Shown here piece after piece: positions 23,135 through 34,047 of a DNA stretch of 64,000 nt. Numbering within the stretch: position 1 is the stretch's first letter; each line of letters opens with the position of its first letter. The stretch comes from Asterias amurensis. Taxonomy: Eukaryota; Echinodermata; Asteroidea; Forcipulatida; Asteriidae. Where the stretch lies: assembly GCF_032118995.1 (NCBI RefSeq), contig NC_092657.1, forward strand, positions 16,102,181 to 16,166,180. The letters run 5' to 3'. The position numbers and the translations under genes were made by a program. The notes under the pieces were generated by a model. That model was not told the DNA's origin and made no database searches. It saw only the letters and a list, made by a program, of their open reading frames with translations.

Positions 23135-23426
23135 GTGTTAACAGTTTTGCATAAACCACTAATATTAAATCCCGCCCAAAAGGAACCCATGTGCCAAATA
23201 GTGTCATAGTATAATTTGGTTGCAATACAGAGCATCTAGGAAACAAAAGCTTTCCACGTGAACCCACACCCCCAAGCCGTTGAGTTTTTGTGTTCTGCAC
23301 ATGCGCCATTTAGTTTATAAAAAAACACCGTTTTGCAACAAAATGTGTAAGTAATAATGTATATACAGCTAGGGTGTATACTATATGTGTATAAACGTTG
23401 TGTGTATATTTAATTACTCAGTGCAG

Positions 23427-23614
23427 GGAGGGAAGCTGTTGATCAACGCGCATACAAATTGTCGCCTCGGTAATAGATTGTCCTCTGCATCTGTTGGTAA
23501 AATTGCTACGTTGTTTAAAGAAGATTCAAGAACTCTGCCTGTCTCTGGTGATACAGAGAGTTTTTGTCAGTGGAGAGGACATGATGGGTCCTTTGCTGTT
23601 CCTGGTTCTTGGTG
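23427..23614 (+). CDS. Candidate first coding exon with a signal peptide (partial gene)
   Basis: A stretch between an acceptor-like TTACTCAGTGCAG and a strong donor (CTTGGTG|GTAAGTGC) carries ATG at 23581 followed by MMGPLLFLVLG, a short hydrophobic segment, ending in phase 1. A signal-peptide exon ending in phase 1 is usual for secreted animal proteins. An alternative frame through the same stretch is open (GKLLINAHTNCRLGNRLSS) but stops at the donor. No later exon that would join it was found before the repeat array, so it may be the start of a gene lying further right or a dead exon. Tentative. Confidence 0.25.
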
Positions 23615-23965
23615 GTAAGTGCACAGTTTTTTCTCCTCTGGGTAAAAACAAAAAAACAAGTATTGCAGACTCTCATCCAAATTTCAGTTGAATTTGATCT
23701 CGATTTTTAGATTTTTCGTAATTCTAACAAACTACTTAAGCCTGTATATTTCTTTGAAAAGTGTAATTGTTTCTCATGGTGTCATAATACGTTGGGCGTG
23801 CGTGTGAAGTAACTGTGCATTAGTTATTGATATAATGTAAGGCAACGGACCTGCTTCCGTCATGAGTAATTTGCTTGTTATCTTGATCATTAAGTTATGT
23901 ACTCTGTTTTCAATGTTTTTATTTTCAGGGGTGCTCTTACATCCTTGTAGAAATAATAGTTAGTA

Positions 23966-24362
23966 GGAAGCTGTTATTTTAAGTACGCTTAATACTTGTT
24001 AAACCTGTGCGAAACAAAATTCAACCTGCTGATAAAAAATAGCATTTATTTGTGTTTATTTTTTTTACCCATACACCGATGTGTGTTAGCACTGTATACT
24101 CAGTACATTCCCGAGTCTAGCCGAGTAACATGCCTGTGATATTTTTTCACAGGACTCGGGAAAGTAATGAGTATACAGTGCTAACACACATCGGTGTATG
24201 GGTAAAAAACAAAAATTCATATTCTTTATCCCGATGCAAATTTAACACCTATTATACAAAAAATAGCATGTTGTCAATCAGGTCAAACTGCTGTGCATCA
24301 CTCGCAGTAGGGGCGTTGGCAACATTTCTGAGCGATTGGATTAAATAACAGCTTCTTACAAC
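23966..24362. mobile_element. Foldback element with nested inverted repeats
   Basis: Outer ends are inverted: GTAGGAAGCTGTTATTTTAA near 23971 and TTAAATAACAGCTTCTTAC near 24341. The inner hairpin is much better conserved: TACCCATACACCGATGTGTG and TTAGCACTGTATACTCA at 24066-24102 pair with TGAGTATACAGTGCTAACAC and ACATCGGTGTATGGGTAAA at 24167-24206. The loop holds a second pair, CCCGAGTC with GACTCGGG. Not coding; related to the fragment at 21655. Confidence 0.8.
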
Positions 24363-25021
24363 TGTATGATGTCATTGTTAGATTGTGCAACTATAGTGTG
24401 TGATTGTTCTTTTAAATTGTGCGTTTTACAAGACTATGTTTGCATCAGCCAGCCACCGACGAAACAGTAAACCTGACATCGATCTTGAATGTTGTCATTT
24501 GTTTGTAAGGATGCTGGCCACCACTGAATTTGTGACTTTCAGGTGTTTAAATTAAGTAAAGAGTTATGATGCTCTTTGAGTCTAACCACCCAAATGTTAC
24601 CTATAATTATACGAACTGTTCATACATGGACCAATCTTCTTGAGATGGAATGATGTTTCCTAGTTTCCTGCGGTAACCCTTCGCAAACTTTTTACTATTG
24701 AAGGAATATGTTTCCTGCCGTGAAATATTCGGTCTGAATGATAAATACAATTTCAAATAAAATGACTCTCCTAAATTGACTTGAAAAGGAGTTTACTGTT
24801 AGTTGAACATAAAATCATAACACAGAACCCAAATTAGATGTAATACCATCTATACGTCATCGGAAAAGGGTACAAAGACTTTTTAAACATACAACACTAA
24901 GGAAAGTGACATCATCTGACATAAACTTCCTATCGGAATTTCCATCAAGAGCACACACTCTTTACCCACTCCCAGTTAATTTCAAATAATTTCACACGTT
25001 GTTAAAATATATCTTTATTAT
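24363..25021. other. Non-coding DNA, nothing recognised
   Basis: No open frame with motifs and no clear repeat ends. It precedes the left edge of the large repeat array, whose similarity begins near 25022. Confidence 0.5.
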
Positions 25022-25186
25022 TTAGGATTGCATCTCAAAAACCATGTGATGACGTCATCATAACGTCATTTTACAATTCACGAGAACTTGCCTTTATGTG
25101 TCATTACTTCGATACGACTTCAAAAAGTGCACCTTTAAGACTGGGTTGCTCTAAAAATCAAAGAAGTGGTGGCAGACTTTCAAAAA

Positions 25187-26222
25187 TGGATTTCGTTTAA
25201 ACTTTGCACAAGTGAAGGCCATCAACCAAAATGTAAAAATAAAGCATAAGTTTTGCATTTACACCTTCGTTGCCATGGCAACGGTCAAAAGTAGAAAATA
25301 ACCATGTTTCACCTAATTTAGCTCTTTTCATGAGTAAAAATTACCCAAAGTTGAGGGCTCCACTGTGTAAAAACCAAATAGTGGACCTACCTCTCAGCTG
25401 GATATGATAAATATGCATCCTTAATCTGTCCAAAAATGCGTTTGACAAAAGTACAGGCAATTGTGAATGGAATATTCCATTATTTCTAAAAGTCAATTTG
25501 GGAAATACAGGGGGTTGATAAAATTGTCAGAAGTCCCAAATTGCAATATTTAGGAAAGTTTTGCTTCTAGGCATGAAAGATAAGATACTGGTCTGTACGA
25601 ATTGCAAAAACAAAGTTTTGGTATATGTTGTACTGGGGAGCAGTGCTGTCATAAACTTCGTGCTTTTTTGGGAAAAAATGTGTTCATTTTCAAATTGCAT
25701 AACAAAACAAATATGAATTTCTGTTTTAATGGATTTTGTTTAATCTTTGCATATGTGAATTCCTTCAAGTGTAAAAAGAAAGCATAGTTTTTGCATTGCA
25801 CTTTGGTTGCCCTGGCGACGGTTAGAAATAAGAAAATTGCCATATTTCACCTAATATAGCTCTTTTCTGAAAATTACCCAAAGTTGAGGGCTTCACTGTG
25901 TAAATACCAAATATATTACCTGCCTTTCAACTGAATATGGTAAATATACACCCTTGGTCTTTCCAAAAATGCACCTGACACAAGTACAGTCAATTGTGAA
26001 TGGAATTATCCATTATTTCAAAAAGGGGTGTTTTGAACAAAGGTCAATTTGGGAAATAGAGGGGGTTGCTAAGTTTGTCAGAAGTCTGAAAGTAGCATAT
26101 TTAGAAAAGTTTGGCTACCAGGCTTGAAAGATAAGATACTGGTCTGTAGGAATTTCAAAATAATGTTTTGGTATTTGTTGAACTGGGAAGCAGTGTTGTC
26201 AGAAGCTTCATGCTTTTTGGTA
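25187..26222 (+). repeat. 543-bp tandem duplication inside element E
   Basis: The block from TGGATTTCGTTTAAACTTTG (25187) to GGGGAGCAGTGCTGTCA recurs from TGGATTTTGTTTAATCTTTG (25730) to GGGAAGCAGTGTTGTCAGAA (about 26210). Shared landmarks include TTACCCAAAGTTGAGGGC and AAAGATAAGATACTGGTCTG. Copies are perhaps 80% alike. A fragment of a third (CAGTGTTGCCAGAAACTTCA) lies near 26420. Confidence 0.88.
25269..25282. promoter_or_regulatory. Perfect palindromic RFX X-box, GTTGCCATGGCAAC
   Basis: The 14-bp palindrome matches the RFX-factor consensus GTNRCC(N0-3)RGYAAC exactly. Three more lie in the same element: 25806-25819 (GTTGCCCTGGCGAC, one mismatch), 27580-27593 (GTTACCATGGCAAC) and 28110-28123 (GTAACCATGGCAAC). 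The first two are equivalent positions of the 543-bp duplication. Binding is inference. Confidence 0.5.
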
Positions 26223-29200
26223 TTGTATACGTAGATTTAAAGTGATAAAATATATTTTTTTGTATGACTTTCTACATGGTTAACAATGATGAAAACTGAC
26301 AAAATATCAGGGCAAAATATAATAAAGCATACTATGAAAACATAACTGTCTGTTATATAAACATGCATCACATAATTAAAAAAGAAAGATTTTTGTATTT
26401 TTTTTTTAACTGTGGAGCAGTGTTGCCAGAAACTTCATGCCTTACACACAATCTTCAACAAAAATTTTCAATTTTCTTGACAAAATGGACGTTCACAGCT
26501 CTTCGTTTGAACATCAAAAATGTCTAACACGTCCTTAACACTGCGCAGAGGCAACACATAATCAGTGACTACAATTAATGTTGAAGTAAATCAATTAATT
26601 TCCAAGTTCCCTGATGGCAATTAGCCAGATAACACTATTACCAGCCGAATTAGCTTAGGGTGAGTCTTCGAACTGTATACTTTTTTTTTCAATCAACATC
26701 ATTGTTCAGCATGTAAGTAAGAAATGCTAATAAAGATAATTAATTTGTTCTATTTTTTTCAAATGTTACCATGTTTTAGGCAGTGTCACTACTTGATACA
26801 GTTGCATATTTGTGCTCCCCAGACATGAAAACACAAATAATCGCACAATCACAACCGAAATGGTAAATATTCTCTTAAGGTGACAGAAGACAACACAGAC
26901 TTTCCTACTATGAATGATGTGCAGTGGAAATTTTAAAAAGGGACTTTCAACAAAGGAGGCGCTTTGTAATGCATTGTCAAAAATTGTTGATATGCTTGCA
27001 TGCAGGGGAGGGGGGAGGGGTAGTATAAAATCTAAAACTTAGGTCAATAAAAATATTCTTGATCAATGTTGAGTAGTCCACAAGGCTACAGGGTGCTCAT
27101 GAAAGGTGCCGGATTGATGGAAGACTTAGAAGTATTATTTTATTAATGTTATTTATTCAATCTGAAGAACACAAGTTAAAAATGCATTTTTTTTTAGGCA
27201 GTACTGTTACAACAGGATACAATTGCCCAAGTAAAGTTTCTCTCAAAATGGAAGGACCAATGTTGGCCCGAAATACAACCGAAAGGAAAACATTCTGAAA
27301 CCCCTCGCAAATTGTCATTTTGAGGGCCAAAAACGGAGTAAAAATGTTGATTTGGCGAATTTCTAAAAACAAGCTCTAATGCTATTCTAAAAATAGCATG
27401 AGGGTAAAAACTACATCAATACAAAAAATTACAAGTTAAGCATAGGACGACTCAATGTATTGATGTGAAAGGTTTTATGAAAATAATGCACATTGGCTGG
27501 GTGGAGTTGCAAATAATATGCTAAAATACAGTTTTTAGACCCCCAAATTGGCAGTAAACAGCCAAAACACAAATGAGCTGTTACCATGGCAACGGGCTAT
27601 ATAGTGATTTCCAAAGTTTAGCTTGTTTGAATGCACCTCAAGTCCCTTCCACCCATAAGGTTTAAAAATATATATATAATTCTCTGATATTTTTACCCAA
27701 TAATAATGTATAATTTTTGGCCATTAGCTGCGTTTTTGCATCGCCAAAGTGCTAACTGTGTTCGCGCACTTATAATACCAAAACATTTTATTGCATTTTT
27801 ATGTAGGTTGGTAATTTATCGTCCAACTATAAAAGTGTCATAATCCACAAAGTGCCACTTTCGGACTTATGGCCCAATTCGATACCCCTGTTTTTCGCTA
27901 TAAGAAAATATGACAAAAACACCCCTATTTGAAACAGTGGTTTGATCCAAAGTTGATATTATTTTCTGAAAGAGTAAACATGGTTGTGCAACATGTGTGA
28001 AAGAAAAACTTCGACGTTTTCCCCTTTAGACGTACCAGTGCACTGCAGTGCTTTCAATTTACTTACATTTTAAAAAAGGTAAAAACTTGCTGAAAATCTT
28101 ATTTTAGCCGTAACCATGGCAACCAATGTCTGATATAACTTTTTGTTTCGATTTTTGAGTATTGTGTACCCATACCTACTCATACATGGAGTTTTGCCAA
28201 AAACCATTTTTTGAAGTCTGCCAACGTTTTAAAAATATCTTTGAATTTTACAGCAGCCCAGTCTTAATACCGCGTTACGTGACCCCCGATGACGTCATTT
28301 ATGTGAAATTTTACACACAACAAACATTATGACGCCTGCTGACAGTTTTGAGTTACAAGGCACTTCCGTTTTTGGCCCGTTTCGACCAGAAGTAGAGGTC
28401 ATGTTAGGTCACGCACACGAAACAAAATGAAGACCTAATTTATTCCTACCCAATCCCGCAAACAGAAACCTACGGTCTGTTTTGGCTAATATGATATAAA
28501 TGTTCAAACATTTAACATATAACACCTTTAAGATGACTTCACGTGCCCGGAGACGACGTCATCGTGACATCATTGCCCTTGGGTCATTATTGCACCATAA
28601 CCTTCGATCCCTGAAACATTGCTACAGCTCTTCTTTTCTATGCAAGAAATCGCGAGTTCGGCATCGGGAAAAGGGTCCCTCTTCTGGTCAGTCAAAGTCC
28701 CTCGGGGGAATAAATGTACACTAGTTACCTCATTGCCATTCAATATGTGTGTATTGGTAACTCCCGGGAGTACTATTTCCCGGGAATTTGCACGGTCGTT
28801 TCATGAAAAACGTTTCAGCCCGGGGTTAGCTTCTTACCCCTGAGCAGGGTTATTTTTTCCCCCACGAAAACGCTATTTTCCGGGCAACTGTGGTGAAATA
28901 ATTTATTAGACCGCCTTCGAACCAAATACACAAACTGCGGCAACCTCTGAGAAAAGTCGATATTGTATCATTGGAGCGGCATAACAACTCAAACGATCGG
29001 AACAGTGAGTTATTTACACTGCGGGTCCATTTTTAACAATACATCAACAAAATTCATCAGCGCTACCATATACACTTCTGACGATATTAAAAATGTCAGT
29101 TCAAGATCGGTTGCGGCTTCCGGTGGTTGAATGGATGACCCAGTAAAAGGGAGTGAGAACCTGTTGATGTTGATAGAGTAGTGTACAAAAGGCATGGCTT

Positions 29201-29639
29201 GTTTGAAGGACAGGCGTAGCGCGAGTACGTAAAACGTCAACATTGTGCAACGTATTTAATTAAGAGTGAACGGACACCAGTCGCAAGAATAATGTAAAAG
29301 GAGAGGCTTGCATCTTACCTTATTTTTTGTGTAAAACAAAAAAGAACAAAAACAAAACCATTAAGATGTGTGTCGCTATAGGGCTTTCCATGGGTCTTTG
29401 ATGTGATTAAAGGTCCTAATGAGCAATGAATGCAGACCAATGTTTAGCCCGATCGGACATACTATGTGGTCAGGGCAGAAACCACTAACATCTGACAATT
29501 TTAGGGTAAAATACCATCTTGTTGGTATAAATATGTCATAACCGGGTAAATTCTCGTCAAATAATATGCAAATTTGGTATCAAAATGATTAGAATTACAT
29601 GATCAAATCAGTTCTTTTGTCAAAAATAAATTTCCTGAA

Positions 29640-29990
29640 TTGTAGGTCACTGTAATACTTAACTATCGTTTTTAAAATAATGTATCATTCCAAAAATCAA
29701 CGAAATAAAAAACACTTGCTAGAGCATGTCTTTCTCTATCAGAATCCACTAAGAAACAGTTGGGCTCTTTAAAATCTACAACTTTATGACTATTTGTGTA
29801 CAAGTCACCATGATCTTTATTATGTTATCATGACCTTTGACCGATTTTTTTAAACAATGCATCATTCCGAAAATCAACAATATAAAAATCACTTGATAGA
29901 GCATGTCTTCTTCTATCAGAATCAACCAAAAAACAAGTGGGCTCTCCACAATTTACACTTTTATGACTATTTGTGTACAATTGTTAGGTT
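29640..29990 (+). repeat. Two 177-bp monomers
   Basis: GAGCATGTCTT occurs at 29722 and 29899; the unit includes CCGAAAATCAACAATATAAA, TCTATCAGAATC and TATGACTATTTGTGTACAA. The same monomer occurs inverted at 30540-30860 and again near 40768-41010, 48080-48410, 52465-52700 and 59770-60105, usually as pairs, in both orientations. Confidence 0.85.
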
Positions 29991-30206
29991 ACAAATAAGC
30001 CAAATTATATACTTCACATAGTACATCCACCAACAAAACTCACTCTTATGTTTCTAAAGTTACTAAAATTGTTCATGGTTTGCTATTTTTTCTTGCTAAG
30101 GGCTGATGTGGCTTAACCAGAATTTAAGCCCCTGTGATGAATCTTGAACAACAAATTTAAAAATGCATAATAACTCTCTAAGAAATCTTTAAGAAAAATG
30201 TGTCCA

Positions 30207-30348
30207 CCATGCTGCAACTCTGACTTCAGGGCCAATTTTATTAGAGCTGCTGTGTTAACTGTGCGATTTCCCTTTCATATCGACGCTAACCGTATAGCAC
30301 ACGAAAAGGCATGCTAACCTTCAGATGAAGTCAGAGTTGCAGCATGGT
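30207..30348. mobile_element. 142-bp hairpin MITE, CCATGCTGCAACTCTGACTT family
   Basis: Ends are CCATGCTGCAACTCTGACTT and its complement AAGTCAGAGTTGCAGCATGG around GATTTCCCTTTCATATCGAC. Counterparts at the same array position lie at 41278-41420, 52973-53116 and 60321-60462, some inverted. In the unit ending at 48630 only its first 10 bases or so survive, marking a deletion joint. Confidence 0.88.
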
Positions 30349-31616
30349 AACATATTTTGTTTACCATCTTGGAAAGAATTTTGTTTTGATCACTGCTGGT
30401 ATTTTACAGTATGATTCTGGTAAGACGACATCAGCCCTCAAAATGAAAAAATCCCAAACCATTAACATTTTTAATAACTTTGTAATTTTTTTGGTGGATT
30501 TATAAAGTAAAGTATATATAATTGACTAATTTGTAACCTACCAACTGTACAAAAATAGTCTTAAAGTTGTAATTTTTGAAGAGTCCAGTTGTTTCTAAGT
30601 GGATTTTCATAGAGGATGACATGCTCTATCAAGTGATTTTCATTTCGTAGATTTTTGGAATGATGCGTTATTTAAAAAATTGGGTCAAAGGTCACGATAA
30701 CACATTAAAGAGCATAGTGAGTTGTACAAAAATAGTCATAAAGTTGTACATTTTGAAGAACCCAACTGTTTCTTAGTGGATTATGATAGAGGAAGACATG
30801 CTCTATCAAGTGATTTTCATTTCGTTGATTTGTGGCATGATACATTATTTTGACAAAAGAGTTGATTTGAGCATGCAATTCTTTTCAGTGTGATACTAAA
30901 TTGGCATATATGTGAAAACAATTGACATGGTTATGACATATTTTTACAAAAAAAGTGGTATTTTACCCTAAAAATGTCAGATTTTAGTGGTTTCTGCCCT
31001 GACCTCACGGTAAGTCGGATCGGGTTAAAACTTGGTGTGCATTCATTTCTCATTAGGACGTACAAGCACAGCAATTTTTATCAGAATCGGAAGACATGCG
31101 ATAAAAAGGTGTTTGGTCTGACATGGAATGACAGTCGACAGTCAAGGGCTGTTTTAGAAGCAAAATTCGGAGGTAAAATCTCCTAGAAATTGAACATTTG
31201 AAGTTAAACATAACTTCCCCGAGAAAACAAAACAATGGTCACTATTAAGAGGTCACATGCACGACACGAAGACACATGGCTAAAGGGGGGAAACAATAAT
31301 TCCCTTCGCCATTTGTAAACGCGTGTATACCACCGGGATTAGGCTATTATTTAGAAAGAAAACCACATAGCGCAGCCCCCCCCCCCCCCCCATTTACCCA
31401 GATGGGCGGTATGTATAGTTCTGCGAGTGAATTATGTTATCCAGTGCACTGTTCATTGCCCATTATTTAGGACTGGGCGTACGCCAAATGGAACAATTAG
31501 GTACCCATGTGACGCGAACGAAATTGGTAGGTTTCCGTACGTCCTTTCGTTTACGTTCTGGTACATCCCTAGGAAGACGATAATCCAGAAAGACTGAATA
31601 GCCACCAGAAGGTATC

Positions 31617-31966
31617 TTAAAGGCAGTGTGCACTATTGGTATTTACTCAAAAAATATGCTGTTGATAGCATAAAACATTGTGAGAAACGACTCCCTCTGA
31701 AGTAGTTTACGAGAAAGAAGTAATTTTCCACGAATTTGATTTCGAGACCTCAGAATACATTTTTAGATCTCAAGATCAAACATCTAAAAGCACACAACTT
31801 CGTGTGACAATGGTGTTTTTTCGTTAATTAATATAATATTATCTCGAAACTTCGACAGCCAATTGAGTTTAAATTTTCACAGATTTGTAAATTTATGCAT
31901 TTGTTGAGATACACCAAGTGAGAAGACTGGTCTTTGACAATTACCAATAGTGTCCAGTGTCTATAA
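31617..31966. mobile_element. AGGCAGTGGACAC-family MITE in S1, plus orientation
   Basis: TTAA at 31617 then AGGCAGTGTGCACTATTGGT; the right end is ACCAATAGTGTCCAGTGTCT followed by a worn ATAA. About 100 bp near the left are shortened relative to the copy at 22804. Confidence 0.88.
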
Positions 31967-32330
31967 GCCGCAATTTGTTGTAATCTTTTTATTAGCTTTT
32001 GGTGAACTAAATCTGTGGTATTCGATCATGGGTTATTCTGTGCTATAGTTCCATTTTCATATTACCTATATTTTATTACTGTTTTCTGTTGTGTGTATTT
32101 GAAATAATGTCTTTATTATCTTTATTATATTTGTAAATATTCTTATCTGTAAAAAAAAAATTTCTTAATTCGGCCTCTGGCTGTGATGACTTTTTATAAA
32201 TAAAGCATAACAACACAATTCAATTTTCCCGGGGTTCTCTGATCAAGGGCCCCGGACAAAAAGCCCTTGTAGGTTTTAAAATCTGTAACGAATCGTGATT
32301 TTTCGCCGCGATCTTTTTCCAAGAAATGAA

Positions 32331-32697
32331 TTAAAGACACTGGACAATATTGGTTATTGTCAAAGACCAGTCTTCTCACTTGGTGTATCTCAACATATGT
32401 ATAAAATAACAAACCTGTGAAAATTTGAGCTTAATTGGTCGTCGAAGTTGCGAGATAATAACGGACGAAAAAAAACACCCTTGTCACAAGAAGTTGTGTG
32501 CGTTTAGATGGTTGATTTCAATACCTCGAGTTCTATAAACCTGAAAATTACTTCGTTCTCGAAAACTACGTCACTTCAGAGGGAGCCGTTTCTCACAATG
32601 TTTCATACCATAAACATCTCCCCATTACTCGTCACCAAGTAAGGTTTTATGTTAATAATTATTTTGAGTAATTACCAATAGTGTCCACTCCCTTTAA
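32331..32697. mobile_element. AGGCAGTGGACAC-family MITE in S1, minus orientation
   Basis: TTAA at 32331-32334 and 32694-32697. The left end is AGACACTGGACAATATTGGT and the right end ACCAATAGTGTCCACTCCCT. It faces the copy at 31617, and the two make a wide inverted pair. Confidence 0.92.
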
Positions 32698-33006
32698 AGG
32701 TTGAAAGGAAAAAAAAAAAAAAAGAAAAAAAATCAGCTTGAAAAAGCTCCAATAAATGTCAATGTTGTAACGAGTATTTGAATCCACAAACAGGACCCAT
32801 GCATGGTAGGGTTCGCGTTGATTATTTTTTTTGTTAATGTTGTGTTATTTTTTTAGTCAAGCATTTTACACAAAATTACACACTAGACTTTTCAAGGGAT
32901 TGACGTAAAACAATTGATTGGTTACCAATCTTGTTTAGGCACCTTTATGTAAAAATACACTCATAACCTCCTCCCTCGCCTTTTCACGTCTTACTTCACC
33001 TTTATA

Positions 33007-33393
33007 TTAAAGGAACACGTTGCCTTGGATCGGTCGAGTTGGTCTTTGAAAAGCGTTTGTAACCGTTTTTTATAAAATGCATATGGGTAGAAAGATGTAA
33101 AAGTAGAATACAATGATTCACACAAACATGCCTCGAAATTGCGTGGTTTTCCTTTTACCCCGTCGACTAACACGTCGGCCATTTATGGGGGTCAAAATTT
33201 TGACTCCCATAAATGGCCGACCATGTTAGTTCGCACAGTAGATGGAAAACCACGCAATTTCGAGGCAAACTTGTGTGGATCATTGTATTCTACTTTTAAA
33301 ACATCTTTCCAACCATATGCATTTTTTAAAAAACGGTTACAAACGCTTTTGTTTTGACCAACTCGTCCGATCCAAGGCTACGTGTTCCTTTAA
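33007..33393. mobile_element. Foldback MITE, AGGAACACGTTGCC family, copy 3
   Basis: TTAA at 33007 and 33390 flank 379 bp. The empty site TATATTAATAAAGA is preserved at 46241-46244 and 57941-57944, so both ends and the TTAA duplication are certain. The copy in S2 (49934-50314) is the same insertion duplicated with the array. Confidence 0.96.
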
Positions 33394-33565
33394 TAAAGAA
33401 GCTCAAAACCACAACACTAGATGTAGTAACAATTATGCATGTCACTTTCGCACGCACATGATACACATCCATTACTCTCCGTGACTACGGTTCTTGTCTT
33501 TGGAATTCGGTTGACCATACTATCAAAGCCTCATCCTCTGTGGCTAGGTTAAAAATACCTTATAA
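33394..33565 (+). mobile_element. LINE tail relic (RT C-terminus)
   Basis: Two frames give NHNTRCSNNYACHFRTH and then a stretch like RDYGSRLWNSVD...SSVARFKIPYK, the usual end of a non-LTR reverse transcriptase (HNTR, GxxLWNSL, FKxxLK). A frameshift separates them. Related copies lie at 45102-45360 (minus), 46245-46530 (plus), 56814-57058 (minus) and 57945-58226 (plus). Confidence 0.6.
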
Positions 33566-33811
33566 AAAGTAAAGTGTGCCATCGGCTGTTCGGGACAACG
33601 GCGCGCCCAATGTGAAGGGGGGGGGGGGGCATCGGGTGGCTTGAGCCCCCCCCCCCCCCCCCCTCCCCCAAGAGGGTAAAACAAACCCCCAAAAAATAAA
33701 TAACGGGGGAGGGGAGGAAGGGGAAAGGAACAAAGAGCCGAGGAGAAAAGTCGCAAATGCGTGTGTAGTTTTTGGTCTTTATTTCCGGTGGAAGTATTTT
33801 CTTTTCTTCCT

Positions 33812-34047
33812 TGCCATTCGCATTTTTTTCCCTGCCAAAATAACTCTTTTATCTGGGATTTTCGAGAACGCGAGGTGCGAAGTGCGAGGTGAAAGATATT
33901 GAACACATCTAATGCAATGATCTTATTACTGCCATTCGCATTTTTTTCCCTGCCAAAATAACTCTTTTATCTGGGATTTTCGAGAACGCGAGGTGCGAAG
34001 TGCGAGGTGAAAGATATTGAACACATCTAATGCAATGATCTTATTAC
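33812..34047 (+). repeat. 118-bp perfect tandem duplication
   Basis: TGCCATTCGCATTTTTTTCC begins at 33812 and again at 33930, with no visible difference over 118 bp. The sister spacer S2 has one copy only (near 50493), so the duplication arose after the array units separated. Confidence 0.95.

Larger units (their letters stand above)
25135..28267. mobile_element. 3.1-kb TTAA-flanked DNA element (family E), non-autonomous
   Basis: TTAA at 25135-25138 and 28264-28267 flank 3125 bp ending GACTGGGTTGCTCTAAAA and, inverted, TTTTACAGCAGCCCAGTC. The uninterrupted site is seen in two sister units as TTAA at 44830 and 56530, which proves insertion and target duplication. The TTAA target suggests a piggyBac-like mobiliser (inference). 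No transposase or frame above about 75 codons is present. Inside are a 543-bp direct duplication, four RFX X-box-like sites and long AT-rich spacers. Confidence 0.93.
25022..31060 (+). repeat. Array unit 0 (partial): right arm plus inverted 177-bp block
   Basis: Outside the insertion at 25139-28263, this stretch matches 46680-48630 and 58375-60594 in the same direction, and 40770-43150 with 44510-45000 inverted. Landmarks in order are the CRE-rich ATGTGATGACGTCATCA, ACTCCCGGGAGTACTATTTC, the stretch shadowed by an 80-codon frame (29010-29243), two 177-bp monomers (29640-29990), a 142-bp hairpin and the monomers again inverted (30540-30860). Copies differ by a few percent, with deletions, so they are real separate copies. 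Confidence 0.88.
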
